This document shows positions 34,779 through 44,290 of a stretch of 64,000 nt of DNA, piece after piece (within the stretch, counting starts at the first letter, position 1; every line of letters starts with the position of its first letter). The notes beneath the pieces were generated by a model. That model did no database searches. It saw only the letters and a program-made list of their open reading frames with translations, and was not told the origin of the DNA. The stretch lies in the NCBI GenBank assembly GCA_964520525.1, contig CAZFNR010000002.1, forward strand, positions 117,782 through 181,781, written 5' to 3'. This DNA is from JAJPXC01 sp964520525. GTDB taxonomy: Bacteria > Bacteroidota > Bacteroidia > Bacteroidales > Muribaculaceae. Position numbers and translations under genes: made by a program.

Positions 34779-35405
34779 ATGGAATTCAACAAAAGCAACT
34801 TCATAAAACGACACCCCGTGGTGATGAACGTTCTCTACATAATCATCACCGCCATAATACTGTCATGGCTGGCTCTGATATTCCTTGACTTCTGGACCGA
34901 CCATGGCAACGAGCGCGTCGTGCCAAACGTCAAAAGCCTGTCGTATCCGCAAGCCGAAAGCGTGCTCAAAGTCGCTGACCTGACTGTGGAAATCTCAGAC
35001 TCAATTTACGACTCGACCGCCAAGCCCGGAACAGTGATTGAACAGTCGCCGCATAAAGGCGCCAAAGTCAAGCCCGGTCGCATCGTCTATCTGACAATCG
35101 TGGCATTTTCGCCCAAAATGGTTACCATCCCCGACATTTCAAATGTGTCGCAACGCCAAGCGCAATCGATTTTCGAAGGCCTCGGCATCAAAAATATCAA
35201 AGTCGTGGAAGTCGAATCGGAATATCAGGATTTACTCCTCAGCGCGAAATACAACGGACTGCCGCTAAGCGCCGGCGCACTAATCCCGGTGACGGCTACT
35301 ATCACTCTTGAAGTCGGCAAAGGACTGTCGATGGACGAGCTCGATTCGCTTTCGATTGACGAGCTTTCATTGATTCCCGCTACCGATGAACTTGACCTCG
35401 AATGA
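34779..35405 (+). CDS. PASTA-domain membrane protein
   Basis: 208 residues. Short cytosolic N-terminus, one membrane helix (about 17-37), then two PASTA domains (about 46-110 and 113-180; PHKGAKVKPGR and IPDISNVSQRQAQSIFEGLG). PASTA domains bind peptidoglycan or penicillin-like ligands; no kinase or transpeptidase domain is attached, so it probably is an adaptor at the cell wall. The acidic tail overlaps the rluD start by 4 bp. The pairing of this gene with rluD is common in Bacteroidales. Confidence 0.9.
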   Translation: MEFNKSNFIKRHPVVMNVLYIIITAIILSWLALIFLDFWTDHGNERVVPNVKSLSYPQAESVLKVADLTVEISDSIYDSTAKPGTVIEQSPHKGAKVKPGRIVYLTIVAFSPKMVTIPDISNVSQRQAQSIFEGLGIKNIKVVEVESEYQDLLLSAKYNGLPLSAGALIPVTATITLEVGKGLSMDELDSLSIDELSLIPATDELDLE

Positions 35406-36490
35406 CTGACGGGATTATAACGATGATGAGCGAAGATTTTGTCAATTACGCCGACCCCGATTTCGATGAAGAAACAGCCGACGGCAGCGATGACGGCTCG
35501 CAAATGTATGAGCACTTCAGATTTGTCGCCGACAAAGGACAAGCACTGCTGAGGGTCGACAAATTTTTGGTCGCACGGCTTGAGAAATCGTCGCGTAACC
35601 GCGTGCAACAAGCCGCTGAAGCAGGGTGTATCATAGTCAATGGCAAAGCCGTAAAATCCAACTACCGCGTAAAGCCTCTCGACGTGGTGAGCGTCGTCAT
35701 GGACCGTCCTCGATATGAACTTGAGATAATCCCCGAGGACATACCCATCGACATCGTATATGAGGATGAACACCTTCTCGTCGTCAACAAGCCCGCCGGA
35801 TTGGTCGTACACCCAGGGCACGGCAACTACAGCGGAACGCTGGTCAACGCCCTTGCCTACCACTTCCGCAACAACCCGGATTACGACGTCAACGACCCCA
35901 GGATGGGGTTGGTACACCGCATCGACAAAGACACATCGGGTCTTCTCGTCGTGGCAAAGACACCCGACGCTAAAACCTCGTTGGGCAAACAGTTTTTCAA
36001 CAAAACCACCAAACGGGAGTATGTAGCCGTCGTGTGGGGCATACCAACCCCCCAGACAGGCCGCATCGAGGGCAACATAGGCCGCTCGCTGAAAGACCGC
36101 TTACAGATGGCGGTGTTCCCCGACGGCGACTACGGCAAGCACGCCGTCACCCACTATCATGTAATCGAGCCTCTCGGCCATGTGGCGGTGGTGAAATGCG
36201 TACTCGAAACAGGCCGCACCCATCAAATCCGCGTACACATGAAGCATATCGGCCACCCGCTGTTCAACGACGCCCGGTATGGCGGCGACCAGATTTTACG
36301 CGGCACCAACAGCGGCAAATACCGGCAATTTATCGACAACTGCTTCACCGTCTGCCCTCGGCAAGCATTGCACGCTCGCACACTTGGGTTTGTTCACCCC
36401 CACACCGGCGAGGAGATGTTTTTTTCCGCACCCATCCCCGACGACATCAATTCGCTTATCGAGCGTTGGCGCACATACGCCAAAGCCTGA
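35402..36490 (+). CDS. Ribosomal large-subunit pseudouridine synthase, RluD-type
   Basis: 362 residues. Converts uridines of 23S rRNA to pseudouridine. A poorly conserved acidic N-terminus (1-40), S4 RNA-binding domain (about 47-105, RVDKFLVARL) and the RluA/RluD catalytic domain with HRIDKDTSGLLVVAKT (catalytic Asp in HRID) and ETGRTHQIRVHM. A second Met 7 codons in is an alternative start. Often a ddl gene comes next in related genomes; it is absent here. Confidence 0.92.
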   Translation: MTDGIITMMSEDFVNYADPDFDEETADGSDDGSQMYEHFRFVADKGQALLRVDKFLVARLEKSSRNRVQQAAEAGCIIVNGKAVKSNYRVKPLDVVSVVMDRPRYELEIIPEDIPIDIVYEDEHLLVVNKPAGLVVHPGHGNYSGTLVNALAYHFRNNPDYDVNDPRMGLVHRIDKDTSGLLVVAKTPDAKTSLGKQFFNKTTKREYVAVVWGIPTPQTGRIEGNIGRSLKDRLQMAVFPDGDYGKHAVTHYHVIEPLGHVAVVKCVLETGRTHQIRVHMKHIGHPLFNDARYGGDQILRGTNSGKYRQFIDNCFTVCPRQALHARTLGFVHPHTGEEMFFSAPIPDDINSLIERWRTYAKA

Positions 36491-36565
36491 TATCATTCAA
36501 ACCGCCGCTTCTCTTAAAATTCCCTAAGAAATTAACGCACTGTGAGAAGATCGGGAAAATTTCAT

Positions 36566-36573
36566 TACCTTTG
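36566..36573 (+). promoter_or_regulatory. -7 promoter box of the acyltransferase
   Basis: TACCTTTG, 57 nt before the ATG at 36631. Confidence 0.65.
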
Positions 36574-36630
36574 AAAATCAATTTTTTCACTATTCATGTC
36601 TACAGGCACGTCTAAAACACTGAAAAAGAT

Positions 36631-37806
36631 ATGATTAAAGAAGAATATCTCGACATAGCCCCCTACGGCGACAACGAGTTTCAACATAAGATGGCCGAGA
36701 TGGTCAGCGACCCGGGATTGGAGCATGCCGTGAGATACGTCATGCCCGATGTCGACTATCCTGAGTTTGTCAACGGGCTCAAGTCGCTCACCACAGCCGA
36801 CCAGTTCCAGCGACTGGTCATGCGCCCGTTTATCGAACTACTTGCACAGCGCACCACAAGTGGAATCAGCTCAAGCGGAATCGAGAACGTCGCCGATGGT
36901 GAAACCTACACATTCATCACCAACCACCGCGACATCGTACTTGACGCTTCGTTTCTTAATCTCTGCTTCATGAGATCAGGTAAGCCCACTTCTGAAATAG
37001 CCATCGGCAACAACCTGCTCATATATGACTGGATTACACATCTGGTTAAGCTCAATCAGAGTTTCATAGTCAAGCGCGACCTCAGAATGATTCAAGCGCT
37101 TGAAGCCGCAAAGCAACTTTCAGGTTACATCCACTTCTGCCTCAATGAGAAGCGCCGTTCAGTGTGGATAGCCCAACGTGAAGGGCGCGCCAAGGACTCC
37201 AACGACCTAACCCAGGAAAGCCTCGTCAAAATGCTCGGTCTCAGCGGTGGAGGCACCATCCTCGAAAATCTGAAATCAGCGCGGCTCTTACCAGTGTCAA
37301 TTTCATATGAATATGACCCTAACGACTACCTGAAAGCCCGCGAATTTCTGTTGAAACGCAACGACCCGTCGTTCAAAAAAAGCCAACACGACGACCTATT
37401 CAGCATGGAGACCGGCCTGCTCGGTCTCAAAGGACGGGTGCACTTCGCAATCGGCGAGTGCATAAACCCGGGACTTAACCAAATAAGCCCCGACTCTGAA
37501 AGGCAAGAAGTGGTCAAAGCAACCTGCAACCTCATAGACCGCACCATCCACCGCGGCTACATGATTTTCCCAATCAACTACATAGCCTACGACAAAATCA
37601 CCGGCACCGACCGATTCATCGACCATTATACCGATGAAGAAATCAAAAGGGTTGATGATTACATCGACGGACAACTCGCCAAGATTGACCTTGAAGGACT
37701 CACAGACGACGATTTCGACTATATGCGCCGCATGATGTTACAGATGTACGCCAACCCCCTCACCAACAAACTGCGTGCTGAAGGCGACAACAATTCCCGA
37801 CAATGA
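36631..37806 (+). CDS. PlsC-like acyltransferase, cytosolic/peripheral
   Basis: 391 residues. Contains the acyltransferase catalytic block FITNHRDIVLDASFL near residue 94 (NHRD form of the HxxxxD motif), followed by REGRAKDSNDL, matching the second family block (EGxR-like). Such enzymes transfer acyl groups to glycerol phosphate or other acceptors. No clear membrane helix. In Bacteroidales this gene usually sits near the PASTA-rluD pair, as here. Its stop overlaps the start of the phosphoesterase (ATGA). Acceptor unknown. Confidence 0.82.
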   Translation: MIKEEYLDIAPYGDNEFQHKMAEMVSDPGLEHAVRYVMPDVDYPEFVNGLKSLTTADQFQRLVMRPFIELLAQRTTSGISSSGIENVADGETYTFITNHRDIVLDASFLNLCFMRSGKPTSEIAIGNNLLIYDWITHLVKLNQSFIVKRDLRMIQALEAAKQLSGYIHFCLNEKRRSVWIAQREGRAKDSNDLTQESLVKMLGLSGGGTILENLKSARLLPVSISYEYDPNDYLKAREFLLKRNDPSFKKSQHDDLFSMETGLLGLKGRVHFAIGECINPGLNQISPDSERQEVVKATCNLIDRTIHRGYMIFPINYIAYDKITGTDRFIDHYTDEEIKRVDDYIDGQLAKIDLEGLTDDDFDYMRRMMLQMYANPLTNKLRAEGDNNSRQ

Positions 37807-38993
37807 GGCTGCCGCTACTGCCCATATTGGTGATTGTCGCCATCAACATCCTGATTGACTGGTACATTTTCAATGTTTGCCGTCAAAGACTATCCGGCAA
37901 AGTTTGGTCAAAGCTACATCTCGCATTCTCGACTCTGATGACGTTGGTCATCATTGTCACCGTCAGCCTGCCATACCGCTCAGGCACTCGTGACACGCTA
38001 TTGGCCGACATGTGGCTAATCTATAGCTACGCAACCGTCTTTTTCCCTAAAACGGTATTTTTCATATTTGACATTTTAGCCCGCCTGCCGCAACTGTTCC
38101 ACCGATTCCGACTGAAATGGTTATCGTCCATAGGTTGCGGTATCGCAATCGCCACATTTGTCGCGATGTGGTGGGGGGCGCTAATCAACAGGCTTGACTA
38201 CCAGATAACGGAAGTCGAAGTCGATGTCCGCGGCCTCCCCGATTCGTTTGACGGCTACCGCATACTGCAATTCTCAGACTTCCATATAGGCACATACGGA
38301 AACGACACAACCTTCGTCGCAAAAATCGTTAACGCCATTAATGAAAACAGCGTTGACCTAATAGCATTTACCGGCGACATTGTCAACCGCGAGGCCGCCG
38401 AGCTCCTCCCGTTTGTCGCCACCCTCTCCCACATGAAAGCCAATGACGGGGTGATGGCCATACTCGGCAACCACGACTATGGCGATTACAAAAAGTGGAA
38501 ATCAGACGCCGACAAACAGGCCGATAACGCGACTTTGATAAGATGTTTCGACAAAATGGGATGGAGACTCCTCCTTAACGAAACTGAAATGATACATCGA
38601 GGAGGTGACTCAATCGCAGTCATAGGAGTCGAGAACATCGGCGACCCGCCGTTCAAAGTTTATGGAGACCTGGACAAAGCCTATCCAAACACGTCAGACA
38701 GCATCACCAAAATATTGCTCTCACACACTCCTGTCCATTGGGCCTGTGAAATAAGAAACAACCCGTTACGCAACATTGCGCTCACACTATCGGGTCACAC
38801 CCATGCGATGCAGTTTGAACTACTGGGAGTATCGCCGGCGGCATTGCGCTACCCGACATGGGGAGGGCTCTATTCCGATAATGAGGAACGGCATCACCTC
38901 TATGTCAACATCGGCCTCGGGACTGTCGGCATACCCACGAGGATAGGAGCGACTCCCGAATTGACAATAATCACGTTGCACAAAGCCCATTAA
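37803..38993 (+). CDS. Membrane-anchored metallophosphoesterase (YkuE-like)
   Basis: 396 residues. Four hydrophobic segments (about 4-24, 35-57, 70-95, 105-128) precede a calcineurin-like domain starting about residue 150 with the metal motifs DFHIG, GDIVN, GNHDY and SGHTHAMQ. Family members hydrolyse phosphoesters such as UDP-2,3-diacylglucosamine or lipid phosphates; the substrate here is unknown. Translationally coupled to the acyltransferase, which hints at a lipid-related role (inference). Confidence 0.88.
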   Translation: MRLPLLPILVIVAINILIDWYIFNVCRQRLSGKVWSKLHLAFSTLMTLVIIVTVSLPYRSGTRDTLLADMWLIYSYATVFFPKTVFFIFDILARLPQLFHRFRLKWLSSIGCGIAIATFVAMWWGALINRLDYQITEVEVDVRGLPDSFDGYRILQFSDFHIGTYGNDTTFVAKIVNAINENSVDLIAFTGDIVNREAAELLPFVATLSHMKANDGVMAILGNHDYGDYKKWKSDADKQADNATLIRCFDKMGWRLLLNETEMIHRGGDSIAVIGVENIGDPPFKVYGDLDKAYPNTSDSITKILLSHTPVHWACEIRNNPLRNIALTLSGHTHAMQFELLGVSPAALRYPTWGGLYSDNEERHHLYVNIGLGTVGIPTRIGATPELTIITLHKAH

Positions 38994-39011
38994 TCACTTT
39001 TAATTTTAGCA

Positions 39012-40004
39012 ATGGACGGCACTCGCCCCACAAAAGAGATAAAAGTTTCCGTAATAGTCCCCTTCCTCAACGCACAAGGGACAATTGAGCGTTGTGCGAC
39101 ATCCGTTTTGTCACAGACACTCAAAGAGATGGAAGTCATTTTTGTCAATGACGGCAGTTTTGACCGCGGAGCCGACATACTCAATGCCGTGTTGCGGAAA
39201 TTCCCCGAACGCGCCGGCAACGTCGTGATGATACATTTCCCCATACGCCGCGGATTGCATCACGCCAACCATGAAGCAATGGTGAAAGCATCAGGCAAAT
39301 ACATCATCAGATGCGATGCCGACGACGAATTCAGCGTCCCTGACGCATTGCAAAGAATGGTCGACGCGGCAGAGCGCGACAATGCCGACATCGCTGTCGC
39401 TCCATACATTAAAGTTGAGGGAAAAAAAGAGACAATCGCCAAGCCATCGCCTAATTTCCCCGACATAAACCGAATCAGAATCCACACAGAGAACTACTCC
39501 TTGTGGAACAAGCTGATTTCACGCAAACTATGCTTTGACAACGGCATACTCCCTCTCGCCGACGTAGATTGCTGGGAAGACCTGATTATGGTTTCAAGAT
39601 TGCTGGCTCTTAGCCCAAAGGTCACGATAATCGACACACCGATTTATCGCTATTATGTCAACCCGACGGCGCGCACACTGTCGAGAGCAGCGCGCGACAC
39701 CCAACTGCGACAGCACCTGTTGGCTGCATTGATGCTTGAAAAATGGTTTGCCAATCATTATCCCGACAACCGTTACGAGCCCTTCCTCAACCGGCTCAAA
39801 CTGATATCCAAAGTGAAATTTCTGAAAGGGAAAGGCAAAGATGTCGACCTATGGAAAAAGACATTTCCCGAAGTCAACAACCGCATAATGTCGATAAAAG
39901 AGGTGCCGCTGATTTACCGGCTGATGTTCGCAGCCGTAGCCGCGCTACCCACCCGGCTCACACAATGGATAGCCAATCAATGCGATCGTTTTTATAAGGA
40001 TTAG
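39012..40004 (+). CDS. Glycosyltransferase family 2
   Basis: 330 residues. VSVIVPFLNAQGTIERC, VIFVNDGSFDRG and IIRCDADDEF (DxD-like metal site near residue 104) define a GT-A family 2 enzyme; the rest resembles CpsG/EpsJ-type transferases with a basic helix near the C-terminus. Only 18 bp after the phosphoesterase, so probably in the same operon; a weak TAATTTTA box lies at 39001. Donor and acceptor unknown. Confidence 0.88.
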   Translation: MDGTRPTKEIKVSVIVPFLNAQGTIERCATSVLSQTLKEMEVIFVNDGSFDRGADILNAVLRKFPERAGNVVMIHFPIRRGLHHANHEAMVKASGKYIIRCDADDEFSVPDALQRMVDAAERDNADIAVAPYIKVEGKKETIAKPSPNFPDINRIRIHTENYSLWNKLISRKLCFDNGILPLADVDCWEDLIMVSRLLALSPKVTIIDTPIYRYYVNPTARTLSRAARDTQLRQHLLAALMLEKWFANHYPDNRYEPFLNRLKLISKVKFLKGKGKDVDLWKKTFPEVNNRIMSIKEVPLIYRLMFAAVAALPTRLTQWIANQCDRFYKD

Positions 40005-40018
40005 CGAAAAAATATAGC

Positions 40019-40026
40019 TAACTTCG
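40019..40026 (+). promoter_or_regulatory. -7-like promoter box of tsaD
   Basis: TAACTTCG, one base from consensus, 34 nt before the tsaD ATG. Confidence 0.5.
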
Positions 40027-40060
40027 CGTCTACGATTATCTGATTTAAACCAAAGGGTAA

Positions 40061-41077
40061 ATGAGTACGATTATCTTAGGCATCGAATCATCATGCGACG
40101 ACACGAGCGCAGCCGTTATCTCCGACGGACTTCTGCTGTCAAATGTTATCGCAAGCCAAAAGGTGCACGAAGAGTTTGGAGGTGTTGTGCCTGAGCTGGC
40201 ATCACGCGCCCACCAGCAAAACATAGTTCCCGTGGTCGATACCGCCATCAAGCGAGCAGGCATTGACAAAAGCGACCTAAGCGCGATAGCTTTCACACGC
40301 GGCCCCGGCCTGCTCGGTTCACTGCTCGTCGGCACATCATTCGCCAAGGGATTATCACTTGGCCTCAGAGTCCCGATAGTCGACGTAAACCACCTGCACG
40401 GGCATGTGTTATCCCACTTCATCCGCGAAAACGCCAACGACCCGGTGCCTGAATACCCATTCCTCTGCCTACTCATTTCGGGGGGCAACTCCCAAATAAT
40501 ACTCGTCAAAAATTATGACGATATGGAAATTTTGGGCCAAACTATTGACGACGCTGCCGGAGAAGCCTTCGACAAATGCGCGAAAATAATGGGTCTACCC
40601 TATCCGGGAGGGCCCCACATTGACCGGCTCGCATCAACCGGCGACCCTGCTAAGTTTAAATTCACCAAACCACATATAGCCGGACTCGACTACAGCTTCA
40701 GCGGACTGAAGACAGCATTTCTCTACACCCTCCGCGACACCGTGAAAACCGACCCGCAATTTATCGAGAAAAACCTGCCAGACTTGGCAGCATCGCTCCA
40801 AGCCACCATCATAGCCATATTGATGGATAAACTTGACAAGGCGGTCAAAATGACGGGGGTTAAGACCGTGGCAATCGGCGGCGGCGTCTCTGCCAACAGC
40901 GGCGTGCGCCAAGCCATAGCCGACTACTGCGACAGCCACAATCTCACGGCGTTTATACCGAAACGTTCTTTCACCACCGACAACGCCGCCATGGTAGCCA
41001 TAGCCGGGTATTACAAATATCTTTCAAAAGAGTTCTGCCCTTACGACGCAGCTCCCTATGCCCGCGTAACCGTATAA
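40061..41077 (+). CDS. tsaD: tRNA t6A threonylcarbamoyltransferase TsaD
   Basis: 338 residues. Transfers the threonylcarbamoyl group to A37 of ANN-decoding tRNAs. ASKHA fold: GIESSCDDTSAAV (7-19), metal motif NHLHGHVLSH (about 110-119), ISGGNSQI, GEAFDKCAK and the GGGVSANSG phosphate loop. Its partner TsaC is also in this window (51943), though not linked. Followed by cinA 30 bp later. Confidence 0.97.
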   Translation: MSTIILGIESSCDDTSAAVISDGLLLSNVIASQKVHEEFGGVVPELASRAHQQNIVPVVDTAIKRAGIDKSDLSAIAFTRGPGLLGSLLVGTSFAKGLSLGLRVPIVDVNHLHGHVLSHFIRENANDPVPEYPFLCLLISGGNSQIILVKNYDDMEILGQTIDDAAGEAFDKCAKIMGLPYPGGPHIDRLASTGDPAKFKFTKPHIAGLDYSFSGLKTAFLYTLRDTVKTDPQFIEKNLPDLAASLQATIIAILMDKLDKAVKMTGVKTVAIGGGVSANSGVRQAIADYCDSHNLTAFIPKRSFTTDNAAMVAIAGYYKYLSKEFCPYDAAPYARVTV

Positions 41078-41107
41078 GCCCCACACATCAAACATATTAT
41101 CACAAAA

Positions 41108-42361
41108 ATGAAAGTCTCAATCATAGCCATAGGCGACGAGCTGCTCATCGGCCAAGTAACCGACACCAATTCTGGTGAAATTGCACGCCAGATAGGCCCA
41201 TATGGATGGGAAGTCAACGACGTGCAGGTGATAGCCGACAATGCCACCGAAATCAAACGCGCGGTCGACAGAGCCTTTCAACTTAGCGACGTGGTGCTGA
41301 CCACCGGCGGACTCGGGCCAACTAAGGACGACATAACCAAATTGACCATGTGTGACATATTCGGCGGAGAAATGCGTCTCGACCCTGCGACACTCGAAAA
41401 CGTCAAAGAAGTCGTAGGCCGACGCAGCATAACGCTCAACCCTCTCACCGCCGACCAAGCAATAGTCCCCACGAGCTGCCGCGTGATTCAAAACCGCGTA
41501 GGCACCGCACCCATCATGTGGTTCGACCGCGACGAAGGCAAGAAAGTGCTTGTCGCAATGCCGGGGGTGCCGTTCGAGACACGTCAGATGTTTGCCAACG
41601 CTGTACTTCCGATACTGCTTGAGAGATTCCCATCCAATGAGGTTGTGCTGCACACCAACACCATTGTGGCAGGCATGACCGAATCGGAAGTGGCCATAAC
41701 TCTTGCTCCAATAGAGGACGCGCTACCTCCCGAGCTGCATCTCGCCTACCTGCCCAAGCCGGCATTGATTCGTCTGCGCCTTGACGCACATGGCACAAAC
41801 CGCGACACATTACAATCACTCATTGACGAAGCCACCACAAAAATACGCCAACGCCTTGACGGACACATCCTGTCGACTGGCGACCGCACCATAGGAGAAA
41901 TCACCCTCGACACATTCCGGGAACTGAAACTCACTCTCGCCACAGCCGAGAGCTGCACCGGCGGCAACATTGCCCACACCATTACGGCAGTCCCGGGAAG
42001 CTCCGAATATTTCAAAGGCTCAGTGGTAGCTTATTCCAACGAGGTCAAACGCAACCTACTCGGTGTCAAGGCCGAAACGCTTGACTCGTTCGGAGCTGTC
42101 AGCGAGCAAGTTGCGTCGCAGATGGCCGAAGGGGCCGCAAAAGCCATATCCGCCGACTGCGCCATAGCTACTTCAGGCATTGCCGGACCAGGTGGAGCTG
42201 TCGCCGGAAAGCCTGTCGGCACAGTATGTATCGCAGTCAAAACCCCTAAATCGACAACCACGGTTACACGCCACTTCCCAGGCACACGCGACCGCGTGAT
42301 AGACCGCGCCACCACCGAGGGATTAATCATGCTACTGCTCGCATTGCGCCAAAACCGTTAG
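41108..42361 (+). CDS. cinA: CinA family protein (competence/damage-inducible)
   Basis: 417 residues. N-terminal MoCF-like domain (IIAIGDELLIGQVTDTNS, TTGGLGPTKDD) with pyrophosphatase-type function, and a C-terminal CinA deamidase domain (about 255-417; AESCTGGNIAHTIT, SGIAGPGGA) that hydrolyses nicotinamide mononucleotide. Full two-domain length. Shares the strand and a short gap with tsaD and ends 6 bp before the Nudix gene. Confidence 0.94.
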   Translation: MKVSIIAIGDELLIGQVTDTNSGEIARQIGPYGWEVNDVQVIADNATEIKRAVDRAFQLSDVVLTTGGLGPTKDDITKLTMCDIFGGEMRLDPATLENVKEVVGRRSITLNPLTADQAIVPTSCRVIQNRVGTAPIMWFDRDEGKKVLVAMPGVPFETRQMFANAVLPILLERFPSNEVVLHTNTIVAGMTESEVAITLAPIEDALPPELHLAYLPKPALIRLRLDAHGTNRDTLQSLIDEATTKIRQRLDGHILSTGDRTIGEITLDTFRELKLTLATAESCTGGNIAHTITAVPGSSEYFKGSVVAYSNEVKRNLLGVKAETLDSFGAVSEQVASQMAEGAAKAISADCAIATSGIAGPGGAVAGKPVGTVCIAVKTPKSTTTVTRHFPGTRDRVIDRATTEGLIMLLLALRQNR

Positions 42362-42367
42362 GCACAC

Positions 42368-42889
42368 ATGAACCAAGACAACTCCAACGAACTGTTTCCG
42401 ATAATAGACGAGAATGGACGCGTTATCGGCTCGGCCACGAGGGGCGAATGTCACGACGGTAGCCGCCTGCTCCATCCCGTGGTGCACCTCCACATATTCG
42501 ATAGCCAAGGACGACTCTACCTGCAAAAACGTCCCGACTGGAAAGATATACAACCCGGCAAATGGGATACTGCCGTCGGAGGCCACGTCGATTACGGCGA
42601 GGATATAATCGACGCTTTGCGCCGCGAAGCCGCGGAAGAAGTCGGGCTAACCGACTTCAAGCCTGAATTTCGCGCTCGCTACATATTCGACTCAGTGCGC
42701 GAACGAGAGATGGTCAACGCCTACTCAACCGTCACCGACACCCGCCCCACCCCGTCAGACGAAGTTGCCGACGGTCGCTTCTGGACCGCCGAAGAAATTT
42801 CAGCAGCGATGGGCCGCGGCATCCTCACCCCCAACTTCGAGCAAGAATACACCTCGTTGTTCGTCAAAAAGCCGACAAACAAAAGCTGA
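42368..42889 (+). CDS. Nudix hydrolase (YfcD/IPP-isomerase-like)
   Basis: 173 residues. Complete Nudix box GHVDYGEDIIDALRREAAEE followed by VGL, at about residues 75-97. The early sequence IIDENGRVIGSATRGECH and HPVVHLHIFD resembles the YfcD/IDI subgroup, but the Cys/Glu catalytic set of true isomerases cannot be confirmed. Hydrolyses a nucleoside diphosphate linked to some moiety. Probably in the tsaD-cinA operon. Confidence 0.88.
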   Translation: MNQDNSNELFPIIDENGRVIGSATRGECHDGSRLLHPVVHLHIFDSQGRLYLQKRPDWKDIQPGKWDTAVGGHVDYGEDIIDALRREAAEEVGLTDFKPEFRARYIFDSVREREMVNAYSTVTDTRPTPSDEVADGRFWTAEEISAAMGRGILTPNFEQEYTSLFVKKPTNKS

Positions 42890-42988
42890 CAAACACGATA
42901 AATACATGGATTATAACTCGTCGCAACGGCTGGTAGGAAATCTGTGGTATCGCTAATTTAGCACAAGACAAAAACAACGAAATTTGAA

Positions 42989-44020
42989 ATGAAAGCATTG
43001 ACATATATTGCACCGGGACAATTTCAACTGACTGAGAGACCGAAACCGGAAGTCGTAGGCCCTCATGATGCCGTAGTCAGGGTTACTCTTTCGAGCATCT
43101 GCTCGTCAGACCTCCACATTCTGCATGGAGCTGTGCCTCAGGCAAAGGTCGGCATCACCGTGGGGCATGAATTGGTGGGGGTCGTTGAGTCTGTCGGGTC
43201 AGAAGTCCGCAAGGTCAAGCCGGGCGATAGGGTCGCTGTGAATGTCGAAACTTTCTGCGGAGAATGCTTCTACTGCAAACGTGGATATGTGAACAACTGC
43301 ACCTCCGGTGGCTGGATGTTAGGATGCCGCATCGACGGCGGTCAAGCTGAATATGTCCGCGTGCCATACGCCGACAATGGTCTGAATCCGATTCCCGATA
43401 ACGTCAGCGATGAGCAGGCGCTGTTTGTCGGCGACATTCTCGCAACAGGTTATTGGGCCGCAAAGATTTCTGAGATTTCAGCGGAAGATACAGTGCTTAT
43501 TATCGGTTCCGGTCCGACAGGATTATGCACTCTGGAATGTGCCCAGTTGTATAAGCCACACCGAACAGTCGTTTGCGAAACCGATGAGAGCCGCCGTGAA
43601 TTTGTGCATAAGCACTATCCCAATGTCGACGTAGTCGAGCCGACAAAATGCCTTGAACTCCTCAACTCACTGACAGATGGCCGTGGTGCCGACCGCGTGA
43701 TTGAAGTCGCCGGTGGCGAGGATACATTTGAACTCGCATGGCGTTGCGCCCGCCCCAATGCCATCGTTGCGATTGTCGCTCTTTATGAAAACAAACAGAT
43801 ACTGCCCCTACCGTGGATGTACGGCAAGAATCTCACATTCAAAACCGGCGGTGTTGACGCCTGCGACTGCAACAAAATCATGCGACTGATTTCCGACGGA
43901 AAGATTGACACAACCCATCTGATAACACATCGCTTTCATCTCAGCCTAATCAATGAAGCCTACGACCTATTCGCCAAGCGGGCAGACGGCGTCATCAAAA
44001 CCGCCATCTATCCCGATTAA
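42989..44020 (+). CDS. Zinc-dependent alcohol dehydrogenase family protein
   Basis: 343 residues, MDR fold. Catalytic zinc ligands: Cys in SSICSSDLH, GHELVGVVESVG with its His-Glu; structural zinc lobe CGECFYCKRGYVNNC (about 89-103); NAD(P) loop GSGPTGLCTLECAQ (about 172-185). Substrate unclear: could be an alcohol, polyol or threonine dehydrogenase relative. A weak box TAATTTAG lies at 42953. The gene stands alone directly before the ribosomal protein operon and is followed within 16 bp by the first copy of a 43-bp repeat, so it may be a later insertion (inference). Confidence 0.87.
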   Translation: MKALTYIAPGQFQLTERPKPEVVGPHDAVVRVTLSSICSSDLHILHGAVPQAKVGITVGHELVGVVESVGSEVRKVKPGDRVAVNVETFCGECFYCKRGYVNNCTSGGWMLGCRIDGGQAEYVRVPYADNGLNPIPDNVSDEQALFVGDILATGYWAAKISEISAEDTVLIIGSGPTGLCTLECAQLYKPHRTVVCETDESRREFVHKHYPNVDVVEPTKCLELLNSLTDGRGADRVIEVAGGEDTFELAWRCARPNAIVAIVALYENKQILPLPWMYGKNLTFKTGGVDACDCNKIMRLISDGKIDTTHLITHRFHLSLINEAYDLFAKRADGVIKTAIYPD

Positions 44021-44035
44021 AAAGCATAATCAAAC

Positions 44036-44078
44036 GCGCTTAGCCGTGATATGAGAACTGAGATGGCGACCACAAAGC
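44036..44078 (+). repeat. 43-bp direct repeat, copy 1 (rpmB upstream region)
   Basis: Matches 44209-44251 at 41 of 43 bases. Lies upstream of the rpmB promoter. Confidence 0.85.
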
Positions 44079-44157
44079 AAAAAACCTCCAAAACCGATAA
44101 AAAAACGAATCAAGGCAAATTGTGACCGAAAAATTTGCGTAGGTTGGGAAAAATTTG

Positions 44158-44165
44158 TTACTTTG
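44158..44165 (+). promoter_or_regulatory. Promoter box of rpmB-rpmG
   Basis: TTACTTTG: a near-consensus -7 element, with a TTTG about 21 nt upstream. It leaves a leader of about 120 nt that contains copy 2 of the 43-bp repeat. Confidence 0.5.
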
Positions 44166-44208
44166 CAAACTGTTTTGTGGCTCATCCTGTAAAGCTGCTA
44201 AAAATGAT

Positions 44209-44251
44209 GCGCTTAGCGGTGATATGAGAACTGAGATGGCGGCCACAAAGC
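44209..44251 (+). repeat. 43-bp direct repeat, copy 2 (rpmB leader)
   Basis: Second copy, 39 bp before the rpmB ATG, inside the predicted mRNA leader. Confidence 0.85.
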
Positions 44252-44290
44252 TCAAATTGTTAATCAAAAACTCGATAAACATAAACAGCC

